From Acanthacorydalis orientalis (Eukaryota > Arthropoda > Insecta > Megaloptera > Corydalidae), in contig CM068325.1 of NCBI GenBank assembly GCA_034766995.1, positions 3,367,668-3,431,667 of the forward strand: DNA of 64,000 nucleotides, in the 5' to 3' direction. This document shows, one piece after another, positions 42,385 through 53,860 of the stretch. The notes beneath the pieces were generated by a model, which saw only the letters and a list, made by a program, of their open reading frames with translations, had not been told where the DNA came from and made no database searches. The translations under genes and the position numbers were made by a program. Within the stretch, counting starts at the first letter, position 1, and each line of letters starts with the position of its first letter.

Positions 42385-42850
42385 ACGGTTATAGATAGAA
42401 CAACGCACCTCGATTCATTCGAGACAACGTTAAATCCACTCATGCGTTCTTGTTCCGTGACGATTGATCGGCAGTTACGGCCTCGAACGACAATTATTTA
42501 AATAATAACGATTTAACTGAGATAAATCTAAATATCAAGAGAACGGTTATAGGTAAAAAATTTAACTCTTCACCGTTCGAAAGGGCGTTAAATTCTAAAT
42601 GACGTGTATTTTTCTCATAATATTCGGTCGGTAGTTAGGGCCGCAATTAGCGATCAGCTAATATGTACGAAAATCGACCGCAAAAACGTTAATATCGATA
42701 GAACAGTTACAGATAGAACGTCTAGCTTTACGCCGTTCGGAAGGGCGTTAAATTCTAAATGACATGTATTTTTTTTATAATATTCGTTCGGTAATTACGG
42801 CCGAAATCGGCGATCCCGTTATACGCGTTATAGCAGCCTCAATTAACTTA
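42385..42850. repeat. Three-copy ~158-bp tandem repeat
   Basis: The block GTTAYAGRTARAA, followed by a CCGTTCGAAAGGGCGTTAAA-like block and then an AATATTCGGTCGGTAGTTA-like block, occurs starting near 42389, 42545 and 42705. The second and third copies are clearly similar and the first is more decayed. No coding potential was seen. Confidence 0.7.
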
Positions 42851-44810
42851 ATCGGTCGAAAATCGATTGATTAAGGGTGCTGATAGTGCGACGAAGGTAC
42901 TTCGGCGATTATAACTTCTGTCCATTCGACAAACGTCCACGAACATCGATAATTCGGTCATGTATTAACAGAAATTGACCGCAGTTTAGGTCTGACTGCC
43001 TTATTTACTTTAACTAGTCCGCCGATTAGTCAAGATCGACTGATTGAGGGTGTAAATCGGGCCACAATGTACTAGGACGATTCCAACTGCTGTTCGTTAC
43101 AAACATGGCTAAAAATATCAATAGTTCGGTCATAAATCATCAAAAATAAGCCTCATTTCACGCTTAACACTCTTAAATAACTTAATTTGTCAGATAGTTA
43201 GCGCCGAATCGAATAATTAAGGGTGCAGATCGAGCAAAGAACGCACTTGAGCGATTCTAACCACTGTTTAGTGTTCATACGGCCACAAGCGTCGACAGTT
43301 CGGTCAAATATTTACCAGAAATATGCCTAATTCTACGCCTCACAGACTCGATTAACTCAACTAGACCGCTCGTAAGCCCCGAAATCGACTAATAACGGTG
43401 CAGATTGAGTTGCGACGGTACTTCTTTTGATTCTAACTGCTGCTTGTTGGTCACTCGGTCACAGACATCGATGATTCGGTCATATATTGGTTGAAATGGA
43501 CCTCAGTGTACGTATAATAGCTCTGACCGACTTAATTATTCAGCGAATTAGCGCCAGATCGACTAATTGGGCTATAGATTGAGCCACGATACCACTTTAA
43601 TGATTATAACTGCTGTGTTTTGATCATACGGACACGAAAGTCGACGATTCGGTCAAATATTGGCACTAGGATTCAGTCTACAGCTAACAGCCCTAACTGA
43701 CTCAACTAATCCGCTAAAAATCGACTAATTAAGGGCGTAGATCGAGACACGGAGGTACTTTCGTGATTCTAAATACTGTATATTATTCAGATGCCCACAA
43801 ACAAATACACTTCGTTCATATATGGCCAGGAACCGGCACAGTCTAGTCGTGACAGCGTTAATTAGCTTAACTAGTCTATTAATTGGCACATAAATTGATT
43901 AATTCAGGGTGTAGATAGAGCCACGAAGATACTTCGCTGATTTCAACTGCTGTTTAATATTCACACGGCCACAAGCATCGATTGTTCGTTCATATATGGC
44001 GAGAAACGGACACAGTCTAGTCGTAACAGGCTTAATTAGGTCAATCAGTCCACTGATTAGCACATAAATCGACTAATTGAGGGTGAAGATCGAGCCACGA
44101 AGGTACTTTTGTGGTTCTAAACGCTGTATATTATTCAGACGGTCACAAACATCTACACTTCGTTCATACATGGCCAGAAACGGGCTCGGTCTAGTCGTAA
44201 CAGGCTTAATTAGCATAACTAGCCTATTAATTGGCACATAAATTGATTAATTCAGGGTGTAGATCGAACCACGAATGTGCTTTGGCGATTCGAACTGCTG
44301 AATGTTATTCAGACGTACTCGAACGTCGATAATTCTTTCATATTTTGAAAGAAATACGGCTCAGTCTACTACTGAGCCGCAATTACCTTCATGCGTTGGC
44401 TAATTAGCAGGAAAATTAACTAGTTTAGGGTGCGGATCGAGCGACGAAGACACTCTAGTGATCCCAGTGGCCGTTTTATTATTCAGTCGGTGAAAAAAAT
44501 CTATAATCCTACCATATATGGCCAGGAACAGGTCTCAGTCGAATCGTAACAGCCTTAATTAGATCAATTAGCCCCTGATTAGCACTTAAATCGACTAACT
44601 ACGCAAGTAGGTCGAGCCATGAAGATAGTGCCGGCGATTCTAACTGCCGCATATCAATCAGATGGATTAAAGAATCGATATTTCGGTCGTATTTCGTAAG
44701 AAACAGGACTGATTCCACGCCCGACTGCCTCATTTAACTTGATCGGTCCGCTAATTACCATAAAATCGACCAATTAATGGTGTACTGTCGACTAATTAGG
44801 GAACGCACTA
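42851..44810. repeat. Diverged ~174-bp satellite, eleven copies
   Basis: A degenerate block ACGAAGGTACTTCGGCGATT recurs at 42891, 43063, 43237, 43412, 43586, 43749, 43923, 44097, 44271, 44444 and 44619. The spacings are 172, 174, 175, 174, 163, 174, 174, 174, 173 and 175 bp. Other blocks keep step with it: a TTCAGACGGCCACAAACATCG-like block, TTCGGTCATATAT, and AATTAGCACATAAATCGACT. Copies are far more diverged than the 2,037-bp array but the spacing is almost rigid. The sequence is unrelated by eye to the large satellite monomer, although the period is the same. Confidence 0.9.
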
Positions 44811-44989
44811 CCGTTCACCTGTAGGAGCACCGAAATGGTTTCCACATATCACTCCGGCGCCCACGAAACGCGGACGCGCGTTCGGTTCCCCGTGTCGAAC
44901 CCGTTACTTACTTTCGAGGCCCGTGTCCGACTGCCGAATCGGTCCCGAGGTTCGAATCTGATCGCTCGACCGGTCCCTGCGAAACGTCC

Positions 44990-45155
44990 TCCGCTTACAA
45001 CAAAATAATGTTTATTTATTCTCGAACGTTTAAGTACATGCACGTCCGGAACGGGATTTCCGTTCCGTTCGTTTACAATACATCAAAATATTTCATCTCG
45101 TCCTATCTACATTGTACATGGTTATGTTTTATTTGTTTGGTCGGTGCATTTTAAT

Positions 45156-45196
<41 letters not shown>

Positions 45197-45322
45197 CGAT
45201 ACATTGTAATTGTGCGCGAGCATCGGACGTAACCGGCCGGTGTCTGCGCGCGCTGGTCGTCGGGTCGAACCCGTGTCCGGACAGACGGTAGTCAGAGACA
45301 GATGGGACGATCGGCCGGCCGG
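44990..45322 (-). other. Probable 3' UTR of the neuropeptide receptor (distal isoform)
   Basis: Downstream of the stop codon at 45323-45325 (minus strand) lie candidate AATAAA polyadenylation signals: TTTATT on the plus strand at 45128-45133, and overlapping copies in 45011-45020. A (AC)n tract at 45159-45195 falls inside this segment. The exact cleavage site cannot be seen. The reading frame at 44849-45043 on the same strand has no recognisable domain and is not called a gene. Confidence 0.5.
45159..45195. repeat. (AC)n microsatellite
   Basis: About 18 uninterrupted AC dinucleotides, within the presumed 3' UTR of the receptor gene. Confidence 0.97.
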
Positions 45323-45428
45323 TCAGTCTCCGCCGTTGATCCGGTAGTTCGCGTTCATCGTCACCTGAGACAGCGGGATCACTTCGGTCCGCGCGTTCGT
45401 GCTCCCGAGCCGCTCCGTCTGAGTGAAC
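45323..45428 (-). CDS. GPCR distal terminal exon: end of the cytoplasmic tail
   Basis: Minus-strand exon with acceptor TTCCAG immediately before 45428 and a TGA stop at 45325-45323. The first base completes an Arg codon split by the intron (AG from the exon ending at 47236, plus G here). It then encodes 34 residues beginning FTQTERLGST and ending NYRINGGD. The splice phase agrees exactly with the upstream exon, and an open frame with a clean stop fits a receptor tail rich in Ser/Thr/Asn. The sequence TMNAN also occurs in the third intracellular loop of the same protein (exon 55310-55526), perhaps by chance. The role would be regulatory: phosphorylation and arrestin or trafficking contacts. 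I do not know this tail from a specific family. Confidence rests on phase, acceptor quality and open frame. Confidence 0.78.
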
Positions 45429-47235
45429 CTGGAACGTACCGGCGAGTTAGCGAAGGCGGATCTTGCCGGAAGCCAGTCAGACGGCCGGCCGTTCAGTTTC
45501 AAGTTCAGTATTCCGACCGACCGTCAATCTAACTGCGATCACGGGACGGCCATCGGAAAAAAAACGAAAATGTGAAAAATACGCAACCGTATCGTCCGAT
45601 GACCCCGACTATACTTGTACGTTTTCCGGGGAGAAGCGAGCGCCGGCGCGGCTCGTCGCACGGCTCCGCGCCAGGCCGTCGGCCGTTCCTCCCCGCTCGT
45701 ACAGTCCGTGTCGCGTCGTTCACATTTACGTCGCGATTATTTTAAAACATTCGAGTACCGGCTCTAATTCCATTCATATATCGTTTTCGATCGACGGTCG
45801 GCACAATACACTCGAATCGGAATCGTTTCATCGATCGATCGATGAAAAATTCTTTCAGGTTCTCGAACCGCAGGCCGGTATCTTCGAAAATTGAACTTTT
45901 TTCGGAAAAATTCACACGGCACGTGATACGTCATACCAGTTACTGTCGATTGTGAAATTTTCGAATTTTCACACGAACAATTACGTCCGCTGTGATTTTT
46001 CGAAATCTCGTCTAGTGGACGGTATGCAATCGGTGTGTACCAGATTTAGTTGGATTTTATGGCCGCACGTGAATTCTAAATTGAAACATTTCGGAGAAAG
46101 TGTGCGCATATCGTGAAAGAATAGACTTTTCTCTACACGTTCGAAATTTTCGATAATTTTCTGAACACAATTGCGCCCGCAGTGATTTTTCAGATCGTCG
46201 CCGATATGAATCTCTGAGTAGTTAATTTAAACATTCAGTTGTCGGCCGATAAGTCTATGAATAGAAATATTTTTTTTAAAAAAAGAATATAATCTCGAAG
46301 AGTGTACTTTTTACTATATATTCCGGAAATTTGAAACTTTCGAACGCCAAATTACGTCCACTGTGATTTTCGAAAATGTGTAAATGAAAACGATTACATA
46401 TCTGCGTTCTATTCCCGGACAATCACACCACAAATCGCATTTTTTTGTTAAAAATATTAACGGGACGTGAAAGAATGTACTTTGTCATATATTTTTTGAA
46501 AATTTCAAATTTTCAGGGCGACAATTACGCTTGCTACGATTTTTTTTTAAATCAATTAAAACGAATAACGAACGCTGATTAACAATGATGAAAATTCCAA
46601 TCAGGCTTCCAGTTTTCGACCGATAAGTCTTAAATTCGCGCCTTTTTTTTTAAAAAAAAAGAATATAATCTCGAAGGGTGTACTTTTTACTATAGCTTAT
46701 GTGAATTTGAAACTTTCGAACCCCAAATTACGTCCACTGTGATTTTTCAAAGTGTGTACATTAAAACGATTACATATCTACGTTCAATTCCTGGACAATC
46801 ACATCACAAATTGCATTTTTTTGTTAAAAATATTAACGGGACGTGAAAGAATGTACTTTTTCATATATTTTCTGAAAATTTCAGATTTTCAGGACGACAA
46901 TTACGCCTGCTATGATTTTTTAAATTAATTAAAACCAATAATGAACGCTGATTAACAGTGATGGAAAATTCAATCAGCCTCCAAGTTTTCGACCGATAAG
47001 TCTTAAATTCGTGACTTTTTTTTTAAAAAAAAAAACACATTAGGACATTAAAGAATGTACTATTTTCTATTTGTGTTGACGATTTGGAATTTTCGGGGCT
47101 CCAGTTATGCTCACTCCGATAATTCAAATCAATAACAGCAATTCGGACTTCTGATTAGTTTTACACTAACACTGAGAACGGAATCGTTTCTGGAATCGAA
47201 TCGGGATCGATTCCAGAATCGAATCGGCGTAATAC
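45429..47235 (-). other. Receptor intron between the distal C-tail exons
   Basis: Bounded by a GTATTA donor (minus strand, 47235 downward) and a TTCCAG acceptor ending at 45429. Its left third (45430-45900) is CpG-rich unique sequence with short meaningless frames; the rest is a ~187-bp tandem repeat. Confidence 0.75.
45905..47150. repeat. ~187-bp tandem repeat with a 374-bp dimer pattern, intronic
   Basis: A block TTACGTCCRCTGTGATTTTTCRAA recurs in degenerate form, its GATTTTT core lying near 45990, 46171, 46361, 46536, 46738, 46908 and 47114. Alternate copies are closer to each other than neighbours are. The segment starting AATATAATCTCGAAG at 46287 recurs at about 46661 (374 bp), and the GGGACGTGAAAGAATGTACT block at about 46471 recurs at about 46840. 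So the present array evolved by duplicating dimers. Confidence 0.82.
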
Positions 47236-47350
47236 CTGCAGATATATGTGCTCGATCTCGTCATGGTCGTGCGTCTCCTCCGCGTGTACCTTCTTTGGCT
47301 CGCACAGCACCAACACCCGAACGTCTTTTGGAACTCCTTGCGGAATTTGC
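47236..47350 (-). CDS. GPCR distal helix-8 exon (alternative to 52340-52704)
   Basis: Acceptor CCGGCAG precedes 47350 on the minus strand. The first two bases complete the Gly codon begun by the TM7 exon (AGC G | GC), giving MSGKFRKEFQKTFGCWCC. KFRKEF is the amphipathic helix 8 that follows TM7 in peptide receptors of the orexin/allatotropin type. The Cys cluster GCWCC just after it is the usual palmitoylation position. An Arg-rich stretch (YTRRRRTTMTR) follows and may hold basic-residue phosphorylation sites. The exon ends TGCAG|GTATTA in the phase needed by the exon at 45428. If the donor were ignored, the frame would run 70 bp further to a stop near 47166, a possible but less likely ending. 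It lies 7.8 kb from the TM7 exon. Confidence 0.88.
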
Positions 47351-47589
47351 CTGCCGGGGAAAAAAAATACAAAAATCAGAAAGACGGTCGTTTGTTATCC
47401 GAGAACACTTCTGGACCGTTTGGTACATTTTTGGGTCATTCGTGTCGATTTGCTTGTATGGAGAAATATTTAAAGGGAGGACAACCTGGTTTCAAAGCAG
47501 GTTAAAGATGCTTTAGCTTGTTCGTCGATTGTTTTTTGATAGGATTTGGGTACACAATTGTTCGATGAAACGTTGGATAGTGGAACGAA

Positions 47590-47713
47590 CTAGAATATCA
47601 ATCCGGGACGATTTTAAATCTGAAAATATTAAAGAAGAGGGAAAAACGTAACACATGTTAGGATTTTCATCTAAAAAAATATCAAGAAATAAAAAAGGGA
47701 CTGAAAGCATTTT

Positions 47714-47748
<35 letters not shown>

Positions 47749-48490
47749 TAAACGATTTTTGTGGACAAAACGTCCTTAAAAAGGACCGTCCTTGGAGCAC
47801 ATGTGCAAAAATTTATTTCCATCTCAAACAAAAATCGACATAAATCGGTTTTATAAAAAATATATCAGGAAATAAAAAAATATATGGAACTGAAAATCAT
47901 ACAGAATATACATAAAGGATTCATGTACACACAAGTGTTCCAAAACGTCCTTAAAGAGGACAGTACTTGGAGCAAATCTCCAAACATTCCTTTCTCTATG
48001 ATATAAGAATCGAAACAAATGTTTTATAAAAAAAATATCAACAAATAGAAAAATAAAAAATACTTGAAAGCATCCAGGGCATATATAAAGGAGTCACGTA
48101 CACGAGAACATCACAGAATGTCCTTAAAAAGGACCGTACTTGGAGTAAATCTACAAAAATTCCCTTCTCTATGATATAAGAATCGAAAGAAATCGGTTTT
48201 ATAAAAAACATTCCCGGAAATAAAAAAATATGAAGACTTGGAAAGCATCCAGGATGTACGTGGATGATTCGTGTACACGGAAATGTTTCGAAACGTCCTT
48301 AAAAAGGACAATACTTGGAGTAAATCTACAAACATTTCTTTCTTTATGATATAAGAATCGAAACAAATAGGTTTTATAGAAAAAATATCAACGAATAAAA
48401 AGATAAAAAGGACTGGAAGGCATTCGGGATATACATAAATGATTTGCATACACGGAAATTTTATAAGGGGTCACTGGCAAGGGCCGTACT
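47590..48490. repeat. 174-bp tandem repeat with a conserved GTCCTT-AAA-AAGGAC hairpin, intronic
   Basis: CGTCCTTAAAAAGGAC, a perfect 6-bp stem with 3-nt loop, starts at 47771, 47946, 48119 and 48294 (spacings 175, 173 and 175). A decayed fifth copy lies at about 48469, and a weak one may precede 47771. Flanking blocks also repeat: CTTGGAGTAAATCTACAAA, TATGATATAAGAATCGAAA, and TTTTATAAAAAATATC. In the receptor transcript (minus strand) this lies in the intron between the proximal and distal C-tail exons. Confidence 0.88.
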
Positions 48491-48755
48491 GACTGAAAAT
48501 CATTTCTCGTCGAACACACTTATGAAAAATCACGTACCACATCCTCTTCTCGAATAAAATAGCGAACAGCGACCATTCGATCTCCAGATTTTATCGAAAC
48601 GCAGGCGTGTATTCAGTGAGATTCCTGTATGATACTTAGAACAAGACACCGGATACAGAAATAACTGTCTCCGGTTGTTATTTTGAGAAAATACATACAT
48701 TTGAATTTTTTTTGGATTTATTTTCATAAACTTGACATATTTTTACATAAAAATT

Positions 48756-48798
<43 letters not shown>

Positions 48799-49690
48799 GT
48801 ATGTATGAAGTACATAATATATTTTTATATAATGATTTTTTTATATACAAACATCGAAATCCTTGAAAACAAACAACGGGCATTTTTAAATGTAAATGGA
48901 TGTATTTTTTTTCAGTTTTGAGCGTAAACATTTCCCCATTTATTATTTAATTTATTTATTTTATTCCGTTAAAAACTCAGTGGCGGGTCGTGAACTGTCG
49001 GACACTCAAATTATTCAATCACTGAAATTCACTCTTCATTTTCTCCGGTCCGTTCCGCTATATATTTCTTTCGTAGTACAGAGAGAGGGTGATCGATCAG
49101 ATGTCCGGGATTCAGGACTAGTCGCAGGAGGTTCGAAAAATTTCCTTGTAGAATCGGGCTCGTCGAACGAAGCTCGGTTTTATGCATCGGCCGTTTTTTT
49201 TAAAAAGAAATCGTTCGACTGCGTTAATTCCCGAATTTCCGAGTTCTTCCGGGCCTTCTCCTTCCGGTATACAATACTCGACCTCATTCCGGTCGTGGGT
49301 AATTCTTAGTCATCCACCAGGACTGATAAACGTGTCCGACAGTCTATTAAAAAGGAAATCCCGAGAGATTCTTATTTTTTTTAAAAAAAAAACACCATTT
49401 ATTCGACAACGAAATACATTTTTTCGTGTAACGTTTCATGCACTTGGCATCCGCGAGAGTCTCGTTAATACAGGCACGGGTTTTCGGATTCGCTCGCACA
49501 GGTCCGTAATCGTAACACTGTTTGAATCGGAACGACGAGCGGTCCTTCTAAATTGTACGGTTCTGAAAACGGAGCTCCGATTCGAAGGATGGACGCGGAG
49601 GAGTCGAACTGGTCGGTTTCGGGCGACCGGTTCCTTTCAAAAGAGACGAACTTGGTTGAGAACAGGGCATGGAAAATGAGTACTCTTCGA
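48491..49690. other. Intronic sequence without a recognised gene
   Basis: Contains an (AT)n/(ACAT)n microsatellite at about 48762-48806, and frames of up to 165 codons on the plus strand (49182-49679) and 97 on the minus. None has a recognisable domain, a homologous neighbour or splice-site support. In the receptor gene model this is intron. Confidence 0.6.
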
Positions 49691-49694
49691 AGAG

Positions 49695-50330
49695 ACCGAA
49701 ACATCGAATTCGATCTACCAGAAGTCACGTCCTGTAATCGCGGACATATTTTCTTCAAATTTCTTCATCTCCTAAAACCCTTTTTAAAAATCTTTCAAGC
49801 CAAAATATTCAAGTCCTGACCTGTCTAAACACTATACACACACGCTGAACAATGATACTTCTATAAAAAACCCATCAATCGAATCCAATCTACCAGCAAT
49901 CACATCCTGTAATCTCAAGACAATTTTTTTAAACTTCTTTATATCTTAGAGACCTGTTTAAAAGCTTTCAGTCTAAATTATTCAAGTCCTGACCTGTCTA
50001 AACACTATACACACACGCTGAACAATGATACTTCTATAAAAAACCGAACAATCGAATTCAATCTACCAGAAATCACATCCTGTAATCTCAGAATTTTTTT
50101 CTTAGACTTCTTTATATCTTAGGAGACCTTTTTAAAAATCTTTCAATCGAAATTATTCGAGTCCCGACCTGTCTAAACACTACACACACACACACTAAAC
50201 AATGATACTTCTATAAAAATCCCAACAATAGAATCCAATCTACCACGAATCACATCCCTGTAATCTCGGAAATATTTTCTTTCAGACTTCTTCATCACTT
50301 AAAAATCATTCAAGTACTGATCTGTCTAAG
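49695..50330. repeat. ~175-bp tandem repeat, four copies, intronic
   Basis: The block ATCTACCAGAAATCACATCC, followed by TGTAATCTC, starts at 49713, 49888, 50061 and 50238 (spacings 175, 173 and 177). Within each copy come TTTTTAAA, a TTCAAGTCCTGACCTGTCTAAA-like block, ACACTATACACACACGCT and AATGATACTTCTATAAAAAA. Copies 2 and 3 are most alike, and a decayed fifth copy runs to about 50400. Confidence 0.9.
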
Positions 50331-50508
50331 GGCCATACAGACATTCTAAACGATCATACTCCTATAAAAAACCCTCTACAATCGAATTCAATTGCAACCG
50401 AATACTCTTCAAGCTCGTATATATTCTTCGAGCACTGATTGCTTCCTACAGGCATTTTCCTACCCGTTTAATCAGTTTAATTATCTCAAACACATGCATA
50501 CATACATG

Positions 50509-50646
<138 letters not shown>

Positions 50647-50649
50647 CGA

Positions 50650-52339
50650 TTCAAAAGCTATATCCATCGAATTTGCCCCGATCCGAACGGACCGCCCCAC
50701 TCAAAACATCTATCCGTTCGACACGGACGTCCGTCTGTGCTATCTCGGACCGTTTGCGTCCGTTCCGCGACTTTTTTCCTGAACCGTAATTGAACCCGGA
50801 TTAACGAGACTGATCGTCCGATACACTAATTGCTGAATGAAAAAAATATACACACACAGTAACGAGTGGTTCGCCTGTAAATATCTGTTGTCGAGACGGC
50901 GATAAACATTGAACAGTCGACAACTCTCGGCGGTGCTGTTGTAACAATCATTCATATACATATATATATATATATATATATACACATACATACATGTTTT
51001 CACGTTCACATCCAGAGTAAATCCGTGCGTCCAGGAATTATTACTGACATTTTATATATATACAAACATTTATTTTACAATCTTTTCTCACTGAATCGGT
51101 GCGACGACGTGTAGAGCTGACCAAGACCTCAGGGATGTCTGTCGGTCGATTGATCGAGTCGAACCGATCGTTGGTCGGTGTTAAAAATCTGTGAGAAGTG
51201 TCGGTCGAGAGGGTTAAAGCTGTCTGGTGTCAGAACAGTCAGAGTGGAGACACGGGCCGCCGGTCGCTCAGTCGACTTTCTGAGATGAAAACCGGCTGTC
51301 AATCGAGACGATTCGTCGATTTAAAAAACTGTATGCCGATCATCAGAGTCACTGGATGATTGTTGGCGAATGCGAGAGACAGGCTCCGTTGACGTCTGGC
51401 CGGATACCGATAAAGGTTGGTCACCATAGGGTCGTAGGTCGATGGTTAATGTAGCTAGATTGTATGTCAATATAACCGGACAGACACTGAAATCGAAACT
51501 GAGCATTTAAAAGTAAGAACGGTTGTCGTTGCAACTCTTATGAGACTGAACCTTTAGTCGAAGCACAAACTTGAAGGCGTGCAGATCTGTATCTAGTAAG
51601 ACTGGATATCTGTCGAGGCTACTTGTCGATTTTTCGTTCGGTCGGCGTGTCATTAGAGCTACTGACTGATGGTCGATGCAAAATATTCGCAATCCGGGTT
51701 GTAGATTGTAGATTTGAAGCATCGAGTCTCGGTCGGCGCGACAACTGGTCGATAGTTAATGAGATCGATTCCGTAGTACGGTTTGATCTCGAGAGTGTCG
51801 AGCCGATTGTCGGTACAGTGATCCGAATACTAAGACGACGGATCGTCGGTTCGAAGTCGGTCACGTCGAAGGAGGAGCACCTGTTATCGTCTGTTCTAGT
51901 CTTACAATGATTTCGTCCGATCGGTCGCCCGTTTCGGTCACAAAAACACATGCGATCGAACCGAACAGAGGGAGAAGTCTCGAGCGAAACCGTTTCGTAT
52001 ACATTTAATGGACGCCTACAGGATAATCTACTTGATTCGTACAAACGTTCACGTCGGGCGTCCACGTCGGGTCCTCCGGAGGAGAACGTCCGACGGACAC
52101 CGGTCTATTTACAAGGTGTCGCACGTGAGGGGGATCGGGGAACCACACTGGAATCGTGCTACCGTCGCTCGGATCGCCGAACTGGTCCGAGGATCGATCG
52201 GGTCTCGTGTCCTCGAACCGCACGTCGATTCCGGCCTCTACACCGTCACTTCCTGTTTCCTTCAACCGTTCGGCTGACAGTGCCAGACAGAACATATTCG
52301 TGTCTAGAATGCGAATCGGACACGTCGTCGCGTCCTCGA
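50650..52339. other. Intronic, GTCGGTCGA-rich sequence without a recognised gene
   Basis: Holds a short (AT)n tract at about 50955-50984 and a long stretch (51100-51950) with many GTCGGTCGA/GGTCGATGG-like words that may be a decayed tandem array; I could not fix a period. Open frames up to 148 codons (51619-52065, minus) lack domains. After 52339 on the minus strand this could serve as 3' UTR of the proximal receptor isoform, though I did not identify its cleavage site. Confidence 0.5.
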
Positions 52340-52704
52340 CTACTTCCAAGCGATCCTCTCGGCATCGTCTCCTGCGGCCGTCTCGTCGACGCACCGGCTC
52401 CGGGCCTTCTCGTCTCCGTCGGTCAGACGCTCGGCGGCGGCGGCGTCGGCGTCGGCCGCCATCGGCCGTCCGTTCCGCGACGCGCGCTCGTCGCCGAACA
52501 CGCCGACGTCCGTCTGGCGCACGTTCGTCTCGACGGTCCGCGACCGGACCGTGTGACGGTACGCGTTGCAGTACAGCTTGATGCCGCGCGGCGAGAACGC
52601 GCCGCTGTTGCGCGCTTCTTCGGCGCTGCGACGCGACCCGATCGGACGGCGACGCGTCCTCTGGCACTGGCCGAACGCGCGCTTGAACTCGCGCCTGTAT
52701 TTAC
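52340..52704 (-). CDS. GPCR proximal terminal exon: alternative helix 8 and 120-residue tail
   Basis: Acceptor TTTTCCAG precedes 52704 on the minus strand. The first two bases complete the split Gly codon from the TM7 exon (AGC G | GT), giving SGKYRREFKRAFGQC. This is a second version of helix 8: against the distal exon (GKFRKEFQKTFG), 7 of 12 residues are identical and the rest are conservative. The frame stays open for 120 codons to a TAG at 52342-52340, within a strongly CpG-rich segment. The tail differs completely from the distal one: Arg-rich first (QRTRRRPIGSRR), then an Asn/Thr/Ser part (TVETNVRQTDVG), then an Asp/Ala-rich acidic end. It has one Cys shortly after helix 8 rather than a CWCC cluster. 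It is a terminal exon, so using it excludes the distal pair. It could also be a decaying duplicate, but the open frame, acceptor and matching phase argue against that. Confidence 0.86.
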
Positions 52705-52934
52705 CTGGAAAAGTCGGCCATTATTTACATATATATATATATAAACATGTTTCGAATCGTTTAAACAAGCTGACAAACTGACTCAGACGCGCCCAGTCGC
52801 GGTCGTAGACATAGTCATAGACATTTCCTGGGCTACCCTAGACATGCTTAGACGGACTGGAACGCGTCCAGGTGTTTCAGACAGACGTGGGCATGCGTCA
52901 ACGCGTCAGACAAACCTCGACAAGCTGGGACATG

Positions 52935-52962
52935 GTCCGGACCTGTCTAGACAGGTCCGGAC
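52935..52962. repeat. 28-bp perfect palindrome
   Basis: Two 14-base arms with no spacer. The left arm is GTCCGGACCTGTCT and the right arm is its exact reverse complement. The site sits among TAGACA/TCTAGACA words, 231 bp upstream (in transcript sense) of the proximal receptor tail exon. Confidence 0.97.
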
Positions 52963-53502
52963 AAACATATATACTTGTTGCAAGCGAACGCACCCTTCTA
53001 TCGAAAGAACGACTGCTACGAATATAGAATCGTGCAGTCGTTTCCCTCATTTTCCGGGATGCGTTCGTCTAAAGCGCTTCGAACATCACACACACGGCCA
53101 CTGATCGAAACAGAACAGATCCATCATGCACGATCGATAGCGAAATGCGGCGTTTGCGGCGCGCGGTCCGTCGGAGAACACAAAAAATAAATAATAAATG
53201 ATAATAATAATAACAGCGAACAGACAGACAGGCAGACGTATTGTTTCCATGCAATGGTGCTTTCTCTAACGCTACCGTCTGATCAAACGACTGTGCGATG
53301 GGGAAAACGAAAAAAAAAACGCAACTGTAAGGTCAACAGGTCGATGCACGAAACTTAGAGCGTGAAAACAAATCAATCTAAAGCCCTTTTGTATTAATTG
53401 AAATGAACTGGTGTTATGGAAGATCGAATCGCATGAACAGACAAACAGCTAAAATGTATACACACACATATATTTATATACTAACATATCTGTATCTATC
53501 TA

Positions 53503-53579
<77 letters not shown>

Positions 53580-53639
53580 TTGATTGTGAAGTCAATGTCG
53601 ATTGGCTGAGAACAGTTAGTTATTTGGGATTTAAGGCTA

Positions 53640-53860
53640 CGTCGACAATTGGGGTCATTAATTTAGACAGGCCTGTCTAGACAAGTCTATCGAGACATAT
53701 CTGTTTAGAGAAGTCTGTCTAGACAGATATGTCTCGATAGACTTATCTAGACAGACTCGCCTAGACAACAGGCTCGCCTAGACAAGTCTGTCTAGGCAAT
53801 TCCGTACAGACAAGTCTGTCCGACAGGCCTCACTGAACAGACCTGACTGAATCAACAAGC
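53640..53860. repeat. GTCTAGACA-rich repeat with a 22-bp inverted repeat
   Basis: Many overlapping GTCTAGACA, AGACAAGTCTGTC and CTCGCCTAGACA words. Bases 53683-53704 are the exact reverse complement of 53723-53744 (22-bp stem, 18-nt loop). The core word TCTAGA is itself palindromic, so the whole segment can fold in several registers. It lies in the receptor intron. Confidence 0.92.

Noticed and set aside
44930..44965. GGTTCGAATCTG, reminiscent of a tRNA T-arm
   Set aside because: No matching A box, acceptor stem or anticodon arm at suitable distance on this strand; a chance match.
49182..49679. 165-codon plus-strand frame
   Set aside because: No domain, no splice-site support, and composition matches the surrounding intron; it overlaps other equally long frames on the opposite strand.
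52005..52667. 220-codon minus-strand frame overlapping the proximal receptor tail exon
   Set aside because: It is in a different frame from the phase-supported exon 52340-52704 and gives an Arg-rich translation typical of an off-frame CpG-rich coding exon.
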